Below are positions 12,760 to 24,533 of a stretch of 64,000 bases of DNA, piece by piece. The position numbers and the translations under genes were made by a program. Under the pieces are notes generated by a model that was given only the letters and a program-made list of their open reading frames with translations, made no database searches and was not told the origin of the DNA. The stretch lies in assembly GCF_015706575.1 (NCBI RefSeq), contig NW_024037072.1, forward strand, positions 27,157,162 through 27,221,161, given 5' to 3'. Source of the stretch: Patiria miniata. Taxonomy: Eukaryota > Echinodermata > Asteroidea > Valvatida > Asterinidae. Position 1 is the stretch's first letter; each line of letters begins with the position of its first letter.

Positions 12760-13010
12760 CGCACTGGAATGGGTTCGGTTTGTCCCTTCCGAACAAAAGA
12801 TGTCCACATAAACCAAGCTTCAGATTCGTTATTCCCCTCTCAGCTAAACAGGTTAGAGACATTTTGGGGTTAGGTTAAATGTAAAAAATGTGGGTTGAAG
12901 AGAGTAAAACGATTTTTTTTTACTTCACGAAAACAAACTAATGTCCACACAAGGTATGTAACGTAAACATGGATGTACGTATGTCAGACATTCAAACGTT
13001 TGTTACTTAT
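12760..13010. repeat. Dispersed repeat with ATGTCCACA words
   Basis: Phrases such as TTCCGAACAAAAGATGTCCA and ACACGAAAACAAAC-like AATGTCCACAC...GTATGTAACGTAAACA recur in the same order at 61.97-62.30 kb. The two are diverged copies of one dispersed element. A degenerate G-run hAT-like end (CAGGGGCGGATCAGG) is just upstream at about 12697. Confidence 0.55.
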
Positions 13011-13025
13011 TGAATTTCGTTGCAG

Positions 13026-13100
13026 ACTCTTATTCAACAACAATTTGTCATCGCTTGGAGACCACCCATTTACTACACAATCTAAGTCACTTCACACCGT
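13026..13100 (+). CDS. LRR receptor gene 1, LRR exon (75 bp)
   Basis: Acceptor GTTGCAG, donor GTAAGT, phase 2/2. It encodes a diverged leucine-rich repeat beginning LLFNNNLSSLGDHPF and ending LHTV. It lies just before the minisatellite at 13.12 kb. Confidence 0.7.
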
Positions 13101-13119
13101 GTAAGTCCGCCTATGCATC

Positions 13120-13448
13120 TTTCGGATTCCGCTCATAAGTCCGAAGCCTCATAGGTCCGACGCCTCACCAGTCCGAAATTTCGGACTTATGAGGCGTCGG
13201 ACTTTGAGGCGTCGGATTTTGAGGCGTCGGACTTATTAGGCGTCGGACTTATGAGGCATACAATGTATTCATTCCGCCTCATAGTTCCGACGCCGCAAAA
13301 GTCCGACGCCCCATAGCTCCGACGCCTCATAAGTCCGACACAGCGTTTGTCCATTGTCGGACTTATGAGGAACTATGAGGAGGAATTTATGCCTCAAAAG
13401 TCCGACGCCTCATAAGTTTCGGACTTATGAGGCGTCGGACTTATGATA
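13120..13448. repeat. 16 bp minisatellite (GTCCGACGCCTCATAA) with strand switches
   Basis: About 18 diverged copies of a 16 bp unit, GTCCGACGCCTCATAA. Blocks in one orientation are followed by blocks of the reverse complement (TTATGAGGCGTCGGAC), switching several times. A smaller copy lies at about 15240-15320. It sits in an intron of gene 1. Confidence 0.85.
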
Positions 13449-13474
13449 CGGGCCCTATATCTAACCTAATCTGA

Positions 13475-13592
13475 TTCGATATCCGATCGATCCAATCCGA
13501 TCCGATCCGATCCAATTCGATCCAATCTGATCCGATCCGATTTGATTCAATCCGATTCAATTCGATCCGATCTAATCTAATCTAATCTATTT
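13475..13592. repeat. ATCCG/ATCTA pentanucleotide array
   Basis: Degenerate tandem GATCC/GATTC/ATCTA pentamers, grading into TTTATTTATTTAGG. Simple repeat with no coding potential. Confidence 0.8.
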
Positions 13593-14304
13593 ATTTATTT
13601 AGGTATATAATCTGTTTTATTACTTTTACCCAGCGTATTCCCAAACACTGTTGGGACCTGATGTACATTACAAATGACTACACACATCGTATATATACAA
13701 TAAAATGAAAGCACATGGATGGGATTAATGCATATAATGTTAAGCAGCTATTATTAAATCTATTACAACTCAGGTTTAGTGTGTACTAAGAAAAATCGCC
13801 AAAAGGCTATACTACAAGGCAAATTAAGTACAAAAAAAGATGTGTATAAATATATTTGTAAATAAAAAAAAGACTTGAGAAGGTTGTGACGTTTTTGCTA
13901 GTTCATTGATTGATTACACATTTATTTGGCCAGTTTTACAGAAGTAGGCCTATATAGCAAGAATATGGAAACTACTAATAAAATGACCGTTTCGAATGTT
14001 TTCTGCCAAATGATTAGATTAAGTTCATTCGCCATAATTCTGTGAGAAACAATAGACCCACTACGTACATTTTGAAAGCAAATTGATTTTACCAGCATAG
14101 ATTCAACTTTAGGGGAAGGAGACAGATATTTTCCTTCAGAAAGTAAAAAGACGCTTTCAAAAGTGCTTGCGTATATAACATGTATTTTGTGATCGAAGAC
14201 ACCTGGTACTTGTTAAAGCAAATTTAGGTATTTAAAGTTGTAATATACTTTGCTTAACGATTACTTCAATGATACACATTTGTAAAAACATTTTTTTTCT
14301 TCAG
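13593..14304. other. Intron of gene 1, nothing recognised
   Basis: AT-rich intron sequence with no exon or recognisable element. It ends in the long pyrimidine tract and TTCTTCAG before the 14305 exon. Confidence 0.4.
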
Positions 14305-14376
14305 ATTTCTAAACCTCAACGACTTTGATGTCTTCTCCGATTCTGTCTGGCAAGATTTAGGACCAAATTGCACCGT
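14305..14376 (+). CDS. LRR receptor gene 1, LRR exon (72 bp)
   Basis: Acceptor TTTTCTTCAG, donor GTAAGT, phase 2/2. It encodes FLNLNDFDVFSDSVWQDLGP plus NCTV, a degenerate LRR ending in a possible N-glycosylation site (NCT). Confidence 0.7.
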
Positions 14377-14487
14377 GTAAGTGCATTGACGAGGCCACAA
14401 ATATTTACAAAGCACTGCGCTATAGCTGGCGCCCTGTACATGTATCGTGCTTTACATCCGACAACGGTGCTTTTATCTCCAACACAA

Positions 14488-14768
14488 ATGGTCAATTGAT
14501 TATGAATATTCAGCTAGTTTATTCATAAGAAAATAACAATGACGTCACACTATTTGTATCACTGAGTCACGCATGAACATTAAAACATTTCAAAGAACGG
14601 CTCTAGTCGAGCCGCCACAGTTGCCTAGTGGATAATGGAATAAACCATCAATCGCACGATCTGTGGTTCGAGCCCATGTCCGTTTTCATCAAATATTTGT
14701 TGTGGGCTTGGATAAGTTTAACTGAAGGGAAAACGTAAGTGTCTTCCATCCACACAGCGTGATAAATA
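14488..14768 (+). mobile_element. tRNA-derived SINE, copy 1
   Basis: Contains a tRNA-like A box (TTGCCTAGTGGA) near 14612 and a perfect B box, GGTTCGAGCCC, at 14665-14675. It aligns in order with the copy at 41454-41735, both before the boxes (TTATTCAT..GAAAATAACAATGACGT) and after (CTTCCATCCACACAGCGTG). The promoter sits about 120 bp inside the shared unit, so it is not a plain tRNA gene. Confidence 0.65.
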
Positions 14769-15239
14769 TTCAAGTTAGGTTGCATAATGTTTGGTTACAT
14801 TTATCTAACCGTTGGTCACCAAAGGGGCGGATGGGGGGGGGCGTTTGGGCGCGCGCCTCCCTCTTTTCCTCCTAAAGAAAAAGCCAAATATAGAGAGGGA
14901 GAGAGAAACAAAATTAAAAGGGTAGTTCACGTCAGAGCGTAGCCTGCTAGGATATGTTGCACGTACGACATAACAATACGACATAACTATAATTATTGAT
15001 TGGTTCTTTCATACTTGTACTAAAATTAAAAAACGACGGGACCAAGATCTGCGACGAGGCAGCGCGCACGCGCGACGAGACGGGGAGGGCGCGGGGAGAC
15101 AAAAAGGGCGCGCGCGACGACACAAAAAGGGCAGCGACGAGCGGGACCTATGCTGTAAAATAGGCTGTACATTACATAAAAATGCACCCAGGGTCCCGGA
15201 CCTCTATAGCAGGGCGGCGGGCCGGACCTAGTGAGGCAG

Positions 15240-15330
15240 AATAATGCCTCATATAAGTCCGACGCCTCATAAGTCCGAAATATGAGGCGTCGGACCTGTG
15301 AGGCGTCAGACTTATGACACGGCCCCTTTT
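15240..15330. repeat. Second copy of the GTCCGACGCCTCATAA minisatellite
   Basis: Short array of the 16 bp unit with one orientation switch (AAGTCCGAAATATGAGGCGTCGGAC), related to the 13.12 kb array. Upstream, 14830-15230 is GC-rich, non-coding sequence containing G-run and GCGCG words. Confidence 0.75.
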
Positions 15331-15629
15331 TTTCGTCCCCGAATAAATATTGTAGCCTACAGTTTGAATTTATAGCTCAGGATAGCTGATTTATTGACTC
15401 CAAACTCGAAAATGACGTTTAAACGATGATCTTTTGCTCAGAAAAAAAGTGGTTAAAGTGGTCGGATATTGCATGAGATCGCACCACAGAGCGTCTATAG
15501 AACTGAAGAATCCAAAAGGACAGTAGAGCTTTCAATTCGACGTTAGATTTACTTTCAATTGCATGATGCCCTCCCCCCCCCCTTGCCCTCGGCGAACGCG
15601 CCACAACTTGCCTTCAAATTGTATGCTTG

Positions 15630-15842
15630 TTACATTTAAAGTCCCCCCCCCCCCACCGTTGTGGAAAATCCTGGATCCGTCCCTGTGCTAGGTGAACAGC
15701 CCAACAGTTGTTTAAAAGTTGGTCAAAAGAAATGAACCAATTTTACCCAACCTTGGGTAAAATGTGCCCAACATTGGTCAAAATTGAAGAAAAAAATACA
15801 CAATGTTGGTTAAAATTGTAACCATTTTTTTTAACACCAGAT
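15630..15842. repeat. Degenerate C-run hAT-like end and TTGGTCAA-rich repeat
   Basis: C run at about 15643, then TCCTGGATCCGTCCCTGTGCT, which is the reverse complement of common G-run element ends. After it comes AAGTTGGTCAAAAG.., AACATTGGTCAAAA.. sequence like that at 2.7 and 11.6 kb. Non-coding. Confidence 0.45.
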
Positions 15843-15920
15843 TTTAACCAGTGTTTTGAGCGTGCAAAGAATGGCTGTCGTTCGTACCAAAACGTCTTCC
15901 TATTATCTCCATATACACAG

Positions 15921-15974
15921 GATATTAGAAAACACACTCAAAAAGGTGCCGTACACAAGATCGGACCTAAATAT
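15921..15974 (+). CDS. LRR receptor gene 1, short LRR/C-cap exon (54 bp)
   Basis: Acceptor ATACACAG, donor GTAAGT, phase 2/2. It encodes about 18 residues, ILENTLKKVPYTRSDLNM, like the 60751 exon of gene 2 (ELSNNTLSTIP..), which closes an LRR series. The shortest LRR exon here; moderately supported. Confidence 0.6.
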
Positions 15975-16616
15975 GTAAGTATTTAGCAAAGCACATTATT
16001 CCCCAAGTAAGCGTGAAAATCCGATGCCCATTTTTAAGCTCTGGTAGGAGCTTCCACATATCACTTGATGGTCAGTCGGTCGGTCTGTCTGTCTGTCCCA
16101 GAACATTGACCAACAATATTTGACATAAAATAATTGACTAATTTACCAAATATCATACAGTGGTCATAAATATAAATGAACTCTTGGCGACGGTTTTCGG
16201 AACACTGGTTTTGTTTCGATCGATGTGCATGCGCGGTTTTTTTTCTTCATAATGTCTGCCCCCCGAGAATTGACCAGAAAAAGCCTCCTAATTTTTCCCA
16301 TAAAAATATAACTACCATATTAAAATTTTCAAAAACAAGCAATCAAAATAAATTTAATGCTTAACAACAATTGTTTGAAACAATTCGGAAATATGTTCAT
16401 TAAAAGTTTGTAAATGGAGGCAAAATAATTATGTGCAGTAATGTTATAGTCACGTGTTATATTGCAAAGCGTGATTTTTGCGTGAGACGGCGGCCCAGGC
16501 TTGTATGCACAATCTCCGGTCAATGAAATCAGGAAATAACTACTAATCTAAAATCTCGCAGAGGTTGAGCCTGGTGGTGCTTGACTGCCTAATTGACATT
16601 TTGTTGGTCCTTTCAG

Positions 16617-16804
16617 TGAATTAGTTGGAAAAGGATACGTTATATCGATATTGATGACGGCTGGGGGATACGCCAGTCAAGCAATGAATCAATCTGGATT
16701 TAACTGCACAGCTCCTGATCTGTTGTCTGAGGAGGTGACATGTTCAGAGTGCCCTCAAGGTACATATGGAGGAGCTTTTGGCGGATGTAAAGCTTGCCCT
16801 CGAG
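16617..16804 (+). CDS. LRR receptor gene 1, exon linking LRRs to the GCC2/GCC3 domain
   Basis: Acceptor CCTTTCAG, donor GTATGT, entry phase 2 and exit phase 1. It encodes about 62 residues, starting IELVGKGYVISILMTAGGYA and ending VTCSECPQGTYGGAFGGCKACPRG. The CxxCPxGTY...CxxCP spacing is the first half of a GCC2/GCC3 (ephrin-receptor-like, Cys-rich) module. It continues in frame into GGFYQNQTG at 22620. Confidence 0.8.
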
Positions 16805-16842
16805 GTATGTCTTTCAAAATTGATGTTAATTATACATCTGGT

Positions 16843-18000
16843 GAGTCTGACTCGATTCTCAATTTTTGGTGACTCGACTCGAGTACCTATGGGTAAATAA
16901 CTCGACTCGACTCAGTGACTGCGAGCAAATGACTCGACTCGACTCGAGTCCCTAACCAAAAGACTCGACTCGAGCGAAGGCCAATAAGACTCGAGTCCCA
17001 AAATAAAAGCAAAACTTTGCGTTCAAATGACTTAGGTGCAAAGTATGTTCACGCCACTTTGTGAATACAACGTGTCACAGACTCCCACCTTGCGATTCTG
17101 GAACGCACAAAATACTATCTCGGAACCGGACTGAAACCCTTTCACCGTCGATCTTACGAATTCGTACGATATAAATATGCATTGCAAAACTCGACTTGAA
17201 CTCGACACGATGATATGTGTTCCTTGTATTTCTTTGCTAAAAATTGAGGATTTTCCCACTTGATGTTTTTAGTAGAAGGTACTTATTTCAAAGGTAGTTG
17301 GCTTTCCGTAGCTGATGTGTTTGGGTGAAATATGAATATTTCGGATATTCAGTAGGATTTATTGGACGAAAACGATGAAGAATATGTCTGTCTGGAGCTG
17401 ATTTTGTCAAGTCGCCCCCTGACCGAGTTGCCCCAGATTGTCTTATTTATTTACCTGTTTTAATATTTTTTTTTTAGAGTGGCTATAAGTGGCCTATGGC
17501 CTAATTGGTATATAGTTTTACGCACAATTTTCACAAATCCAAGACACGTATTTAATGTTTGTTTTCATTTTGAGGGTTTAGGCCCCCCCCCCCCCCAATT
17601 GATTTCTTTGTGCATACATGCATCGTGGGACCTATTGAATTATTCCAGCTGCTTTTTTTTTGTTGTATTTTTTGGTCTGCTGCTGGCTCCTAAAACCTCA
17701 AAATTAAATTAAAAAAAAAATTCTGGATTTCATGATTTGTGGGTCATGACCTTTTATCAAAGGAAAACAATGCTACACCCAAAGCCAAACCAGCCTTTTA
17801 GACCGAGGTTTCACTTCTTGTTTACTTTTAGTGATACAAGTTAATTTCTCTCTCGTCTTTATTTGTTATTATAGTGTTCAAATATTCGTAACTCGAATTG
17901 ACTCATCTAAATATTTGACTCGACTCGACTCGACTCGACCTTCTTAAACTAATGACTCAGCTCGACTCGAGTCACTTCTGTAAGATGACTCGACATATCC
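16843..18000. repeat. Element bounded by ACTCGACTCGAGT arrays
   Basis: Degenerate tandem CTCGACTCGAGTC words at 16843-17000 and again at 17885-17995 bracket about 0.9 kb of non-coding sequence. Such arrays at both ends are seen in hAT-like repeats of aquatic animals. A C run is at 17582. It lies in the large intron of gene 1. Confidence 0.5.
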
Positions 18001-18279
18001 GAATAGGGTGTACGCTATGAGGTTTTGGACATTACTTCTCTGAATACATGAGAAAAGAAATGAATTCGAAACAAATGAAATTTCGGACTTTATTTTGTTT
18101 TCGCTTTACAAATAAATCCTCCAAATCCGCAGGTTAGGAAAAAAGGGAAAACAAAATCGAAAAATCGTGGTTTCAGACTCACACCTTCCGATGTGAACGC
18201 CACGTCGCAACTCTCTCTATAATACGGCTCTGATCCATTCCATGTCGTGTAGCAGGAAAACATAATAAACCATTTGGGA

Positions 18280-18403
18280 GTTACAATTGAATATAATCTG
18301 GAACGCTGACTTAATCCAATGCTTTGCACGTTTTAACTAGGCATTCTCCCGACCAAAATGATAACTGTTACTATTTCACGTGATTCGGGCCAAGCCTTAT
18401 GTA
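18280..18403. mobile_element. Left half of a MITE-bearing repeat split by a LINE
   Basis: ATCTGGAACGCTGACTTAAT... to CACGTGATTCGGGCCAAGCC matches the uninterrupted copy at 57.54-57.65 kb. Here it stops at GCCTTATG and resumes as TGCTAGCAACC at 21419. Between the two is the minus-strand LINE. Confidence 0.65.
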
Positions 18404-21400
18404 CCTCCAAATACCTCCAAAGAACATCCTCATGGGAGTATAACTGGAGGATTGATGAGGGTGGTACGCTTCCTAGTGGGGTTTATTTGCTCTGCTGATG
18501 AAAGATTGGAAATTTGAAGTAGACGTTGCACAAACGGTGGAATGGGGTAATGTGTTCCAAATGTCAACTGACTCAGAAAAGGACTGTAGCATAATTCTTG
18601 TATTAACTGGGTTATGTAACATCAGTTGTCTGTTGTGACACCGTCTAGCTCTAGATGGTTTGGGTTTGCAGTATTCATCTTCATTGATGGCCAACTCGTT
18701 TCGGAGAATGTTGTACAATGTGATGAGGCGGGCGTGTTGTCTCATTTCCTCGATGGTGGACCACCCGAGATTATTGATCATGCTTGTGACACTTTCCCTT
18801 TTCTTCAAGTTAGCTGTGATGAACCTTGTTGCCCGTATCTGGACTTTCTCAAGCTTTTCTTGGTTCTTCAATGAACCAGGGTCCATGCTGCAACAGCATA
18901 CTGGAGGTGGGGTCTGACAAATGTTTCGTATAAGTTCTCTTTGACATCCTTTGATGTTAAACTGACATTTCTGTTCATGAAATTCAGGATCTTGGTTGCT
19001 TTTTCAGCAGCGTATTGTGTTTGCATATCCCATTTCAAATTATTTTGTAGGTGGATGCCTAAATATTGTGTCGAAGCAACCGTCCAAAGACACCCCTGAC
19101 AAGGTGTATGATGGATGACCATGGTCTCTTTTACTGGAGACTCGCATCACTTTTCATTTTGTTGGATTAAACTTCATACCCCAGGTGTTAGCTCATGACT
19201 CCAATTTATTTAAATCTGACAGGAACGCTTATTCGTCTGTTTCAGACTGGATGGTTCTGTACATCATGCAATCATCCGCAAAAAGACGGATTGTAGAGCT
19301 GGTGTCGACAGGCAGGTCATTTATGAACATGGTGAGATTTGGGGTCCCATGACTGTTCCTTGTGGGACACCGCTAAGGACAGGTTCCCACTCAGATTTTT
19401 GGCCATTCACGACGACGCGCTGATGTCTTGTAGTGAGCATCGCCTTAATCCATTCAGGGTTTATGTTATGAATGCCATAGTAGTTGAGTTTCAGCAAATG
19501 ATGCCGATGTGGTACCACGTCGAATGCCTTACTAAAGTCCAGAACTGCAATGTCAGTTGCAATACCCATGTTGTGATTTGAAGCCAAGTCATGAATTGTT
19601 GTGAAGAGTTGTGTTTCTCAGGAACATCTTTCCTGAAGGCATGCTGACAATCTAGTAGGATGTCATGCTTACTCAGATGAGGCATTATTTGACTGTCGAG
19701 TATGCGTTCCAGTAGTTTACAGCTCACGGAGGTTAAGGACACCAGTCTATAATTTGCTGGATCATGTTTTGAACCTTTCTTGAAAATTGGCGAAATGTTG
19801 GCACAACGCCAATCCGGTAAATAAATTCAACTTTGTTTACTGGTTGTTGGAAGATGAAAGTGATCATTAGTAATAATAATAATAATAATATCTAATTCTT
19901 GTATAGCGCCAAATCCGTCAAAATTGACGCTCAAGGCGCTTCACAGAAATAAAAATGAACAGGTTAAAATTTAAGAAGTGTTAGTGTTAACTCATCCGCA
20001 GCCAGTTTGAGTGCCTTATTTGGGATGTTATTTGTTAGTGTTGATATTTTCAGCAGTGTCCAGACCCCGGCTGAGTCAATCACAACATCAGGCAGGTCAG
20101 TGTATGGGCTAGGTAGTATTTGAGGTACTTCTCCGTCATCTCTGGTGAAGACACTTTGAAATTGATTACCGAGAGCTGTTACCTTGTCGAGGTCATCTGA
20201 TATGGTTTTGTTGTCTACTTGACGAGCTGGAATGCCAATGTTATCTTTCCTGTTTGACTTGATATATTTCCAAAAACGCTTTGGGAGACTTGTGCTTGCC
20301 GCTTATTTCTTTGGATGGGACATGCTTGTTAATCAGTTCTAAGATACCGTCTCTGAACTTACACCAGTTCTCATCCACAGACCTTGACTCTGGTGATGAA
20401 TTCAAGAAATCTTGTGTTAGCTGTTCAAAAGCCTTACCCTATGTTGTGTTGACCTTACCCCATTTGTGGATCACTCTGGACTGTTTCTTGGGTAACGACG
20501 CTGTAACGGAACAAGTGGCTATAACAATGGCATGATCAGCCATTCTTGGACGTAGTACAACCGAGTTAAATAAGCTTGGCCGGCTTGTTAGGCATAAATC
20601 TAAGATGTTTTGTGTTCCATTTTGGTCAATTCTAGTTGGGAACGTGACTAGTTGCTCAAGGTTGAAGTCCGCTGTCAACTGCACGATAGATTCTTGAAGC
20701 TCGCCATGCGGTCCTCGGTCTTCTGCCTATGCCATGTTCGGTATAAAGTCCCCACAAAGAATGATATAAGGTTTTTTTGTGTCAGCATATATCATTCTGT
20801 AGGCTACAAACAAGGTTTTCAAGATCATTCCTTATTCTATGAGGCCTGTTGTAAAAGCCAATGTAGACCTTTACATCTCCAAGAATGATTTGACACCAGA
20901 TGAGTTCAGTGTTTCCATCGTGTACTAAGTCAGGTCTCTCAATACAAGGCAAGTTTTCACTTATTCCAATGAGCACTCTCCCACCATGCGTACATGTACG
21001 TCTGTCTTTCCTAAATACCTGAAAACGAGCCGGGAATATTCTGAAATCATCATCTAACCATGATTCGTATCCTATCATGATGTCTGGTGATTCAGTTGTA
21101 TCAATAGCAGCTATATCAGCAGCCTTTCCCTTAGCACTTTGGACATTGACAATGGCTTTCTTCAGCTTTGGCTGTTGGATACTTCGCTTGTGGACCCTTC
21201 CCTTCTTCCAATTAGGACTAGATGTAGCTTTGGGTTTCTCCCACAGCGATGTTCTCCCACATCGCGGTGTTCACCCTGCTGAATCCTTGAGTCATTCAGA
21301 TTGGTTGATGTAGGTGAACTGAACTCGAAGCTGTTTGACAGATTTGAGTTGAAGCAAGATGTTCATAATCTCACAACATGGGCATCCCCCTCCCCTCATC

Positions 21401-21418
21401 AAGTGCACCCTCACTTGA
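18404..21418 (-). mobile_element. CR1/Jockey-like LINE, endonuclease plus RT, degraded
   Basis: Read on the minus strand: endonuclease pieces near 21.1-20.8 kb (ESWLDDDFRIFP, FRKDRRTCTHGG), endonuclease C-terminus with RMADHAIVIA at 20.5 kb, RT N-part (SLTSVSCKLLERILDSQI) at 19.7 kb, motif A (VLDFSKAFDVVPHRHHLLKL) and motif B (SGVPQGTVMGP) at 19.4 kb, YLGIHLQNNLKWD at 19.05 kb, and the C-terminal KVQIRATRFITANLKKRE block at 18.8 kb. Several frameshifts and stops break it. A short GCGCC/AATAAT repeat at 19868-19960 interrupts it. Antisense to gene 1, within its intron. Clade assignment (CR1/L2/Jockey) is by motif style only. Confidence 0.8.
19868..19970. repeat. Short dispersed repeat with TAA tract
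   Basis: A (TAA)n tract is followed by CTTGTATAGCGCC and GCTCAAGGCGCTTCACA, a widespread short repeat type in marine animals. It sits inside the 18.4-21.4 kb LINE. Confidence 0.5.
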
Positions 21419-22230
21419 TGCTAGCAACCCTCTAGATCCGGCATGGTCTGGTGTCTTTGTGCCATTCTTACCCATTGTAATCAATGTATTGGTGCTGAGC
21501 GTCAATTACGTAACTATGCAAGACCTTGCCCCGAATTATGTGAGTCTTATCTATACTTTCATTTTCACAAAATGCACAGCAAAACCCTTCTTTTGATTCG
21601 GCGATAGTATTCAAAGCACAGGAGACACGAGGTCACCGTTTATTGACTGATTGAGGGACTTGCACATCAGTACATTTGAAAAGTTAAATATAACTTGATA
21701 ATCTGTGCGAATTGCACCTGCAACCTCAACATTGTGCAACAGCAGTTGGTACAATTTGATTACCAAAAACCTCATTTTGAAACATTCCTCTGTAGAACTT
21801 GAAACTATGACTGACTACCTTTTATACAAAACATCTGATGCTCTGTAAAAAAAATAATTATGATTACAAGAATGTTCACTTAATATTCCAGTGCGTCATT
21901 GATGTAATATTTTTAACAGTTGTACTTAAACGCTTCATCTGAGAAGTCGATGCCCGGGCAAAAAAAAAAAAAACATAGATAAAAGTTTAAAATAGTCTGA
22001 AAAACCTCCCTTCAAAAACATTCAGACTTTCCTCGGCGAGGGTGTTGGGCTTCACCCTAAACATATTTAAGATCAAAAATCTTAATTTTCCACAATCTCG
22101 AAACGCGGGAAATGTATATTAGCAACAGTGTCTTTGGTCTGGAGGATTCAAAGTATAAATGTTCCAAGCATTCTGAGCAAGTCAGTATAGCAGATGTTTT
22201 TCAAATGTAAATTCCAAACGTTATAGGTTA
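21419..22230. mobile_element. Right half of the MITE-bearing repeat, with a further insertion
   Basis: TGCTAGCAACC...GCAAGACCTTGCCCCGAAT continues the repeat split by the LINE. At about 22122 ATTAGCAACAGTGTCTTTGG resumes; these are adjacent in the 57.77 kb copy. The intervening 580 bp (about 21545-22120) is therefore extra here and shows no coding signal. Confidence 0.55.
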
Positions 22231-22619
22231 CTCGTCAGTGGCTTATTCGCAGCCGGGCTATTTAAGGAATACTTTGACTAGACCGCCGCCGTTTGGACTA
22301 GCATTTGGCTAGCAGGCTACCACTAAAATCGAACCCTGTTACGGGTAAATGGTCCTAAGTACCTTTATTTTTATTGACACTTTTTAACTTGTTACCTTGG
22401 AATGTCATCAAAATATAAGTATTATAATTAATTTAAAATATAATATTGAAAACAAGATTGAACAAAACCCAACACATTTGAACCGTCACCAAATACTTCT
22501 CGAATATGACTTTAATCAAGATACGTTGAGTGAACAAAATGCTTATCAAAAAAAAATATAAACAAAGTGGGGATTCAGGAATAAATTGCAATTCTTTTTT
22601 TACCTAATTTTTTTCCCAG

Positions 22620-24533
22620 GAGGATTTTATCAAAACCAAACCGGAGCAGTCGTGAAGAGAGACGCTGAAATGAATTGCGAGCAATGTAACAACGGTACTT
22701 ACGTCCCCCTAGAAAATGTACCAGGGAAAACTATCGGTGATTGCGCAGTATGTCCAACAGGCACCAATAAGAGTCTTCATGCAGGATACCGAGCATGTCC
22801 CTGTGCGTCCAATCACTACCGTAAACACAGGTTCGGTCAATGTTTTCCGTGTCCCAAAAAAGGAATCAACTGTACGGGAGAATATCAGCATCTTCTGCCA
22901 GGGTTCTGGTGGACATGGGACTGGGGTCCAGCTGAAAACTATCAGTCCTACAAGAAATTTGTCAAAAATTTATTCACCTGCAATGATAGCTATGACAGGC
23001 ACACTGAAAGGTTTGATGGAATGTTACCAAATGTTCATAAATGTCCTACCTCCGAATCGTGTAAGAATCTTGCAGCTGGAATAAACGCATCGTGTGATGA
23101 TGGTCATGCCGGTTTCCTGTGTACACAATGTCAAGCAGGCAGTTATGCTTGGCTGGATAAATGCTTTGAATGTCCAGGGATTTGGGCGTTGATACTGGAA
23201 GTCTTGGCAGCTCTTGTCATCCTTGCAGTTTTGCTCATGATTGTCTTACTAGAACTCAGACGACACAAACGAAGCGGTCGATCACTCATTAGCGTTCTGT
23301 TCTCTCGGTTTAAAATCCTACTTGGCTTTTATCAAATCATGGGTGAGATATTCGAAGTGATGAATGAACTTTCCTGGCCGAAGACACTAGTAGAACTTGG
23401 TTCCTTCTTGCAATTATTGGAGGCCAATTTGATGCAGGTGATTGTCAGTCCTCGATGTTACTTTCCCGATTTCACCTATCCCAATGTTTACATCGCATTC
23501 ATTGCTGGTGCGTCGTTCTCGGTTACTGTGATATTGTCAGGATTGGGCATTTATGGTTTTAGGCAATTCCATCTGCGGGTGAAGAGTGCACCGGATGAGG
23601 TTCGCAAACATACGCTGGCTAAAACAAATGAAAGAATTCTCTTGGCTGTTGTCATTCTGTTGTTTGTTGCATACCCAAGCTTATCAGCTGTCATCATTAG
23701 CTTACTGCCTTCGGGATGTGTCACATTCTCATTGAATGAAAATGAAAATGTTACCGTTACTCTGCTCAGATCCGACTACTCCGTTGACTGTAACAGTAGT
23801 CAACATGTTGCATTTAACTACGCTGCCGAGGTTTCCGTGTCTTATGTTGTTGGTTTCCCGACTGTATTACTTATCATGTTATGGTTACATCGTCGTAGAC
23901 AAGCATCGAAGAAAAACGGTCATCAGCTTGAAACTGCTGATATCCAGGCACTCAGTCACGTTGACCAGCAGTCTTTACTTGATACTGACGACACGGGCTC
24001 GTCTTGTAGTTACCATACTGCCAGTCATGCAGATCAGACTCATTCTAGTGATTCACTACATACGGAAGATGAAGAAATTGCACATATCGGTGATTCTCTT
24101 GAACGACTTAGCTCCGAATTACCTCTTGAAGAATCAATCGAAGTAAGCTCAGAAAGCATTACCTGGGTGAGTTTCCTGGACGAGAACTACAAGGAGCAAT
24201 ATTGGTATTGGGAGATTGTGGAACTAGCTCGCAAAGTCCTCCAAGTCCTGTTCGTTCTGTTATTCGGTGCGGATGATCAATTCATTCTCTTTGCGACCAT
24301 TATCGTATCTGTTGCCTTTCTAATCGCCCACGCTTACTTGAAGCCAATGAAGGATGCCGCAGAGCACCGTATTCAGATGTGGTCCTTGACTACCATCTTT
24401 TTGAATCTACTGGCGGCATCCTTGCTTGTATTACCCAGCGAAGATGGCCATACCGATGACAGTGATGCAAGGAGGGAATTTCTGGCAGTATTTCTTGTCC
24501 TGCTTAACATCAGCATCTTTGTAATCGTGGCAG
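22620..24533 (+). CDS. LRR receptor gene 1, GCC2/GCC3 plus multi-pass membrane exon
   Basis: Large 1914 bp exon; acceptor TTTTCCCAG, entry phase 1, matching 16804. The reading frame is open 11 codons further left, but that part is intron. In order: Cys-rich extracellular part with CEQCNNGTY, CAVCPTGT, CFPCPKKGINC and GFLCTQCQAGSYAW...CFECP; first membrane helix (ALILEVLAALVILAVLLMIV); a conserved-looking FSRFKILLGFYQIMGEIFEV segment; helices at VYIAFIAGASFSVTVILSGL, ILLAVVILLFVAYPSLSAV and VVGFPTVLLIMLW; a roughly 100-residue Ser/Asp/Glu-rich cytosolic loop; then four helices ending FLAVFLVLLNISIFVIV. About nine membrane segments in all. This layout (LRR, GCC2, multi-TM bundle) suggests a cell-surface receptor or channel-like protein; ligand and function unknown. 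The donor CAG|GTATGT at 24534 is strong; reading on would give a stop at 24626 instead. Confidence 0.85.

Noticed and set aside
14612-14690. tRNA gene at the A and B boxes
   Set aside because: The boxes are present, but the flanks repeat at 41.58 kb and no cloverleaf acceptor stem could be drawn; a SINE explains it.
12697-15690. One 3 kb hAT-like element between the G-run end at 12.7 kb and the C-run end at 15.7 kb
   Set aside because: Two host LRR exons lie between them and no flanking duplication matches; they are more likely ends of separate small elements.
22586-22619. ATG at 22586 as the start of an independent membrane protein
   Set aside because: The first 11 codons are the pyrimidine tract and CAG acceptor of an intron; the frame and phase join the 16804 exon and complete the GCC2/GCC3 module.
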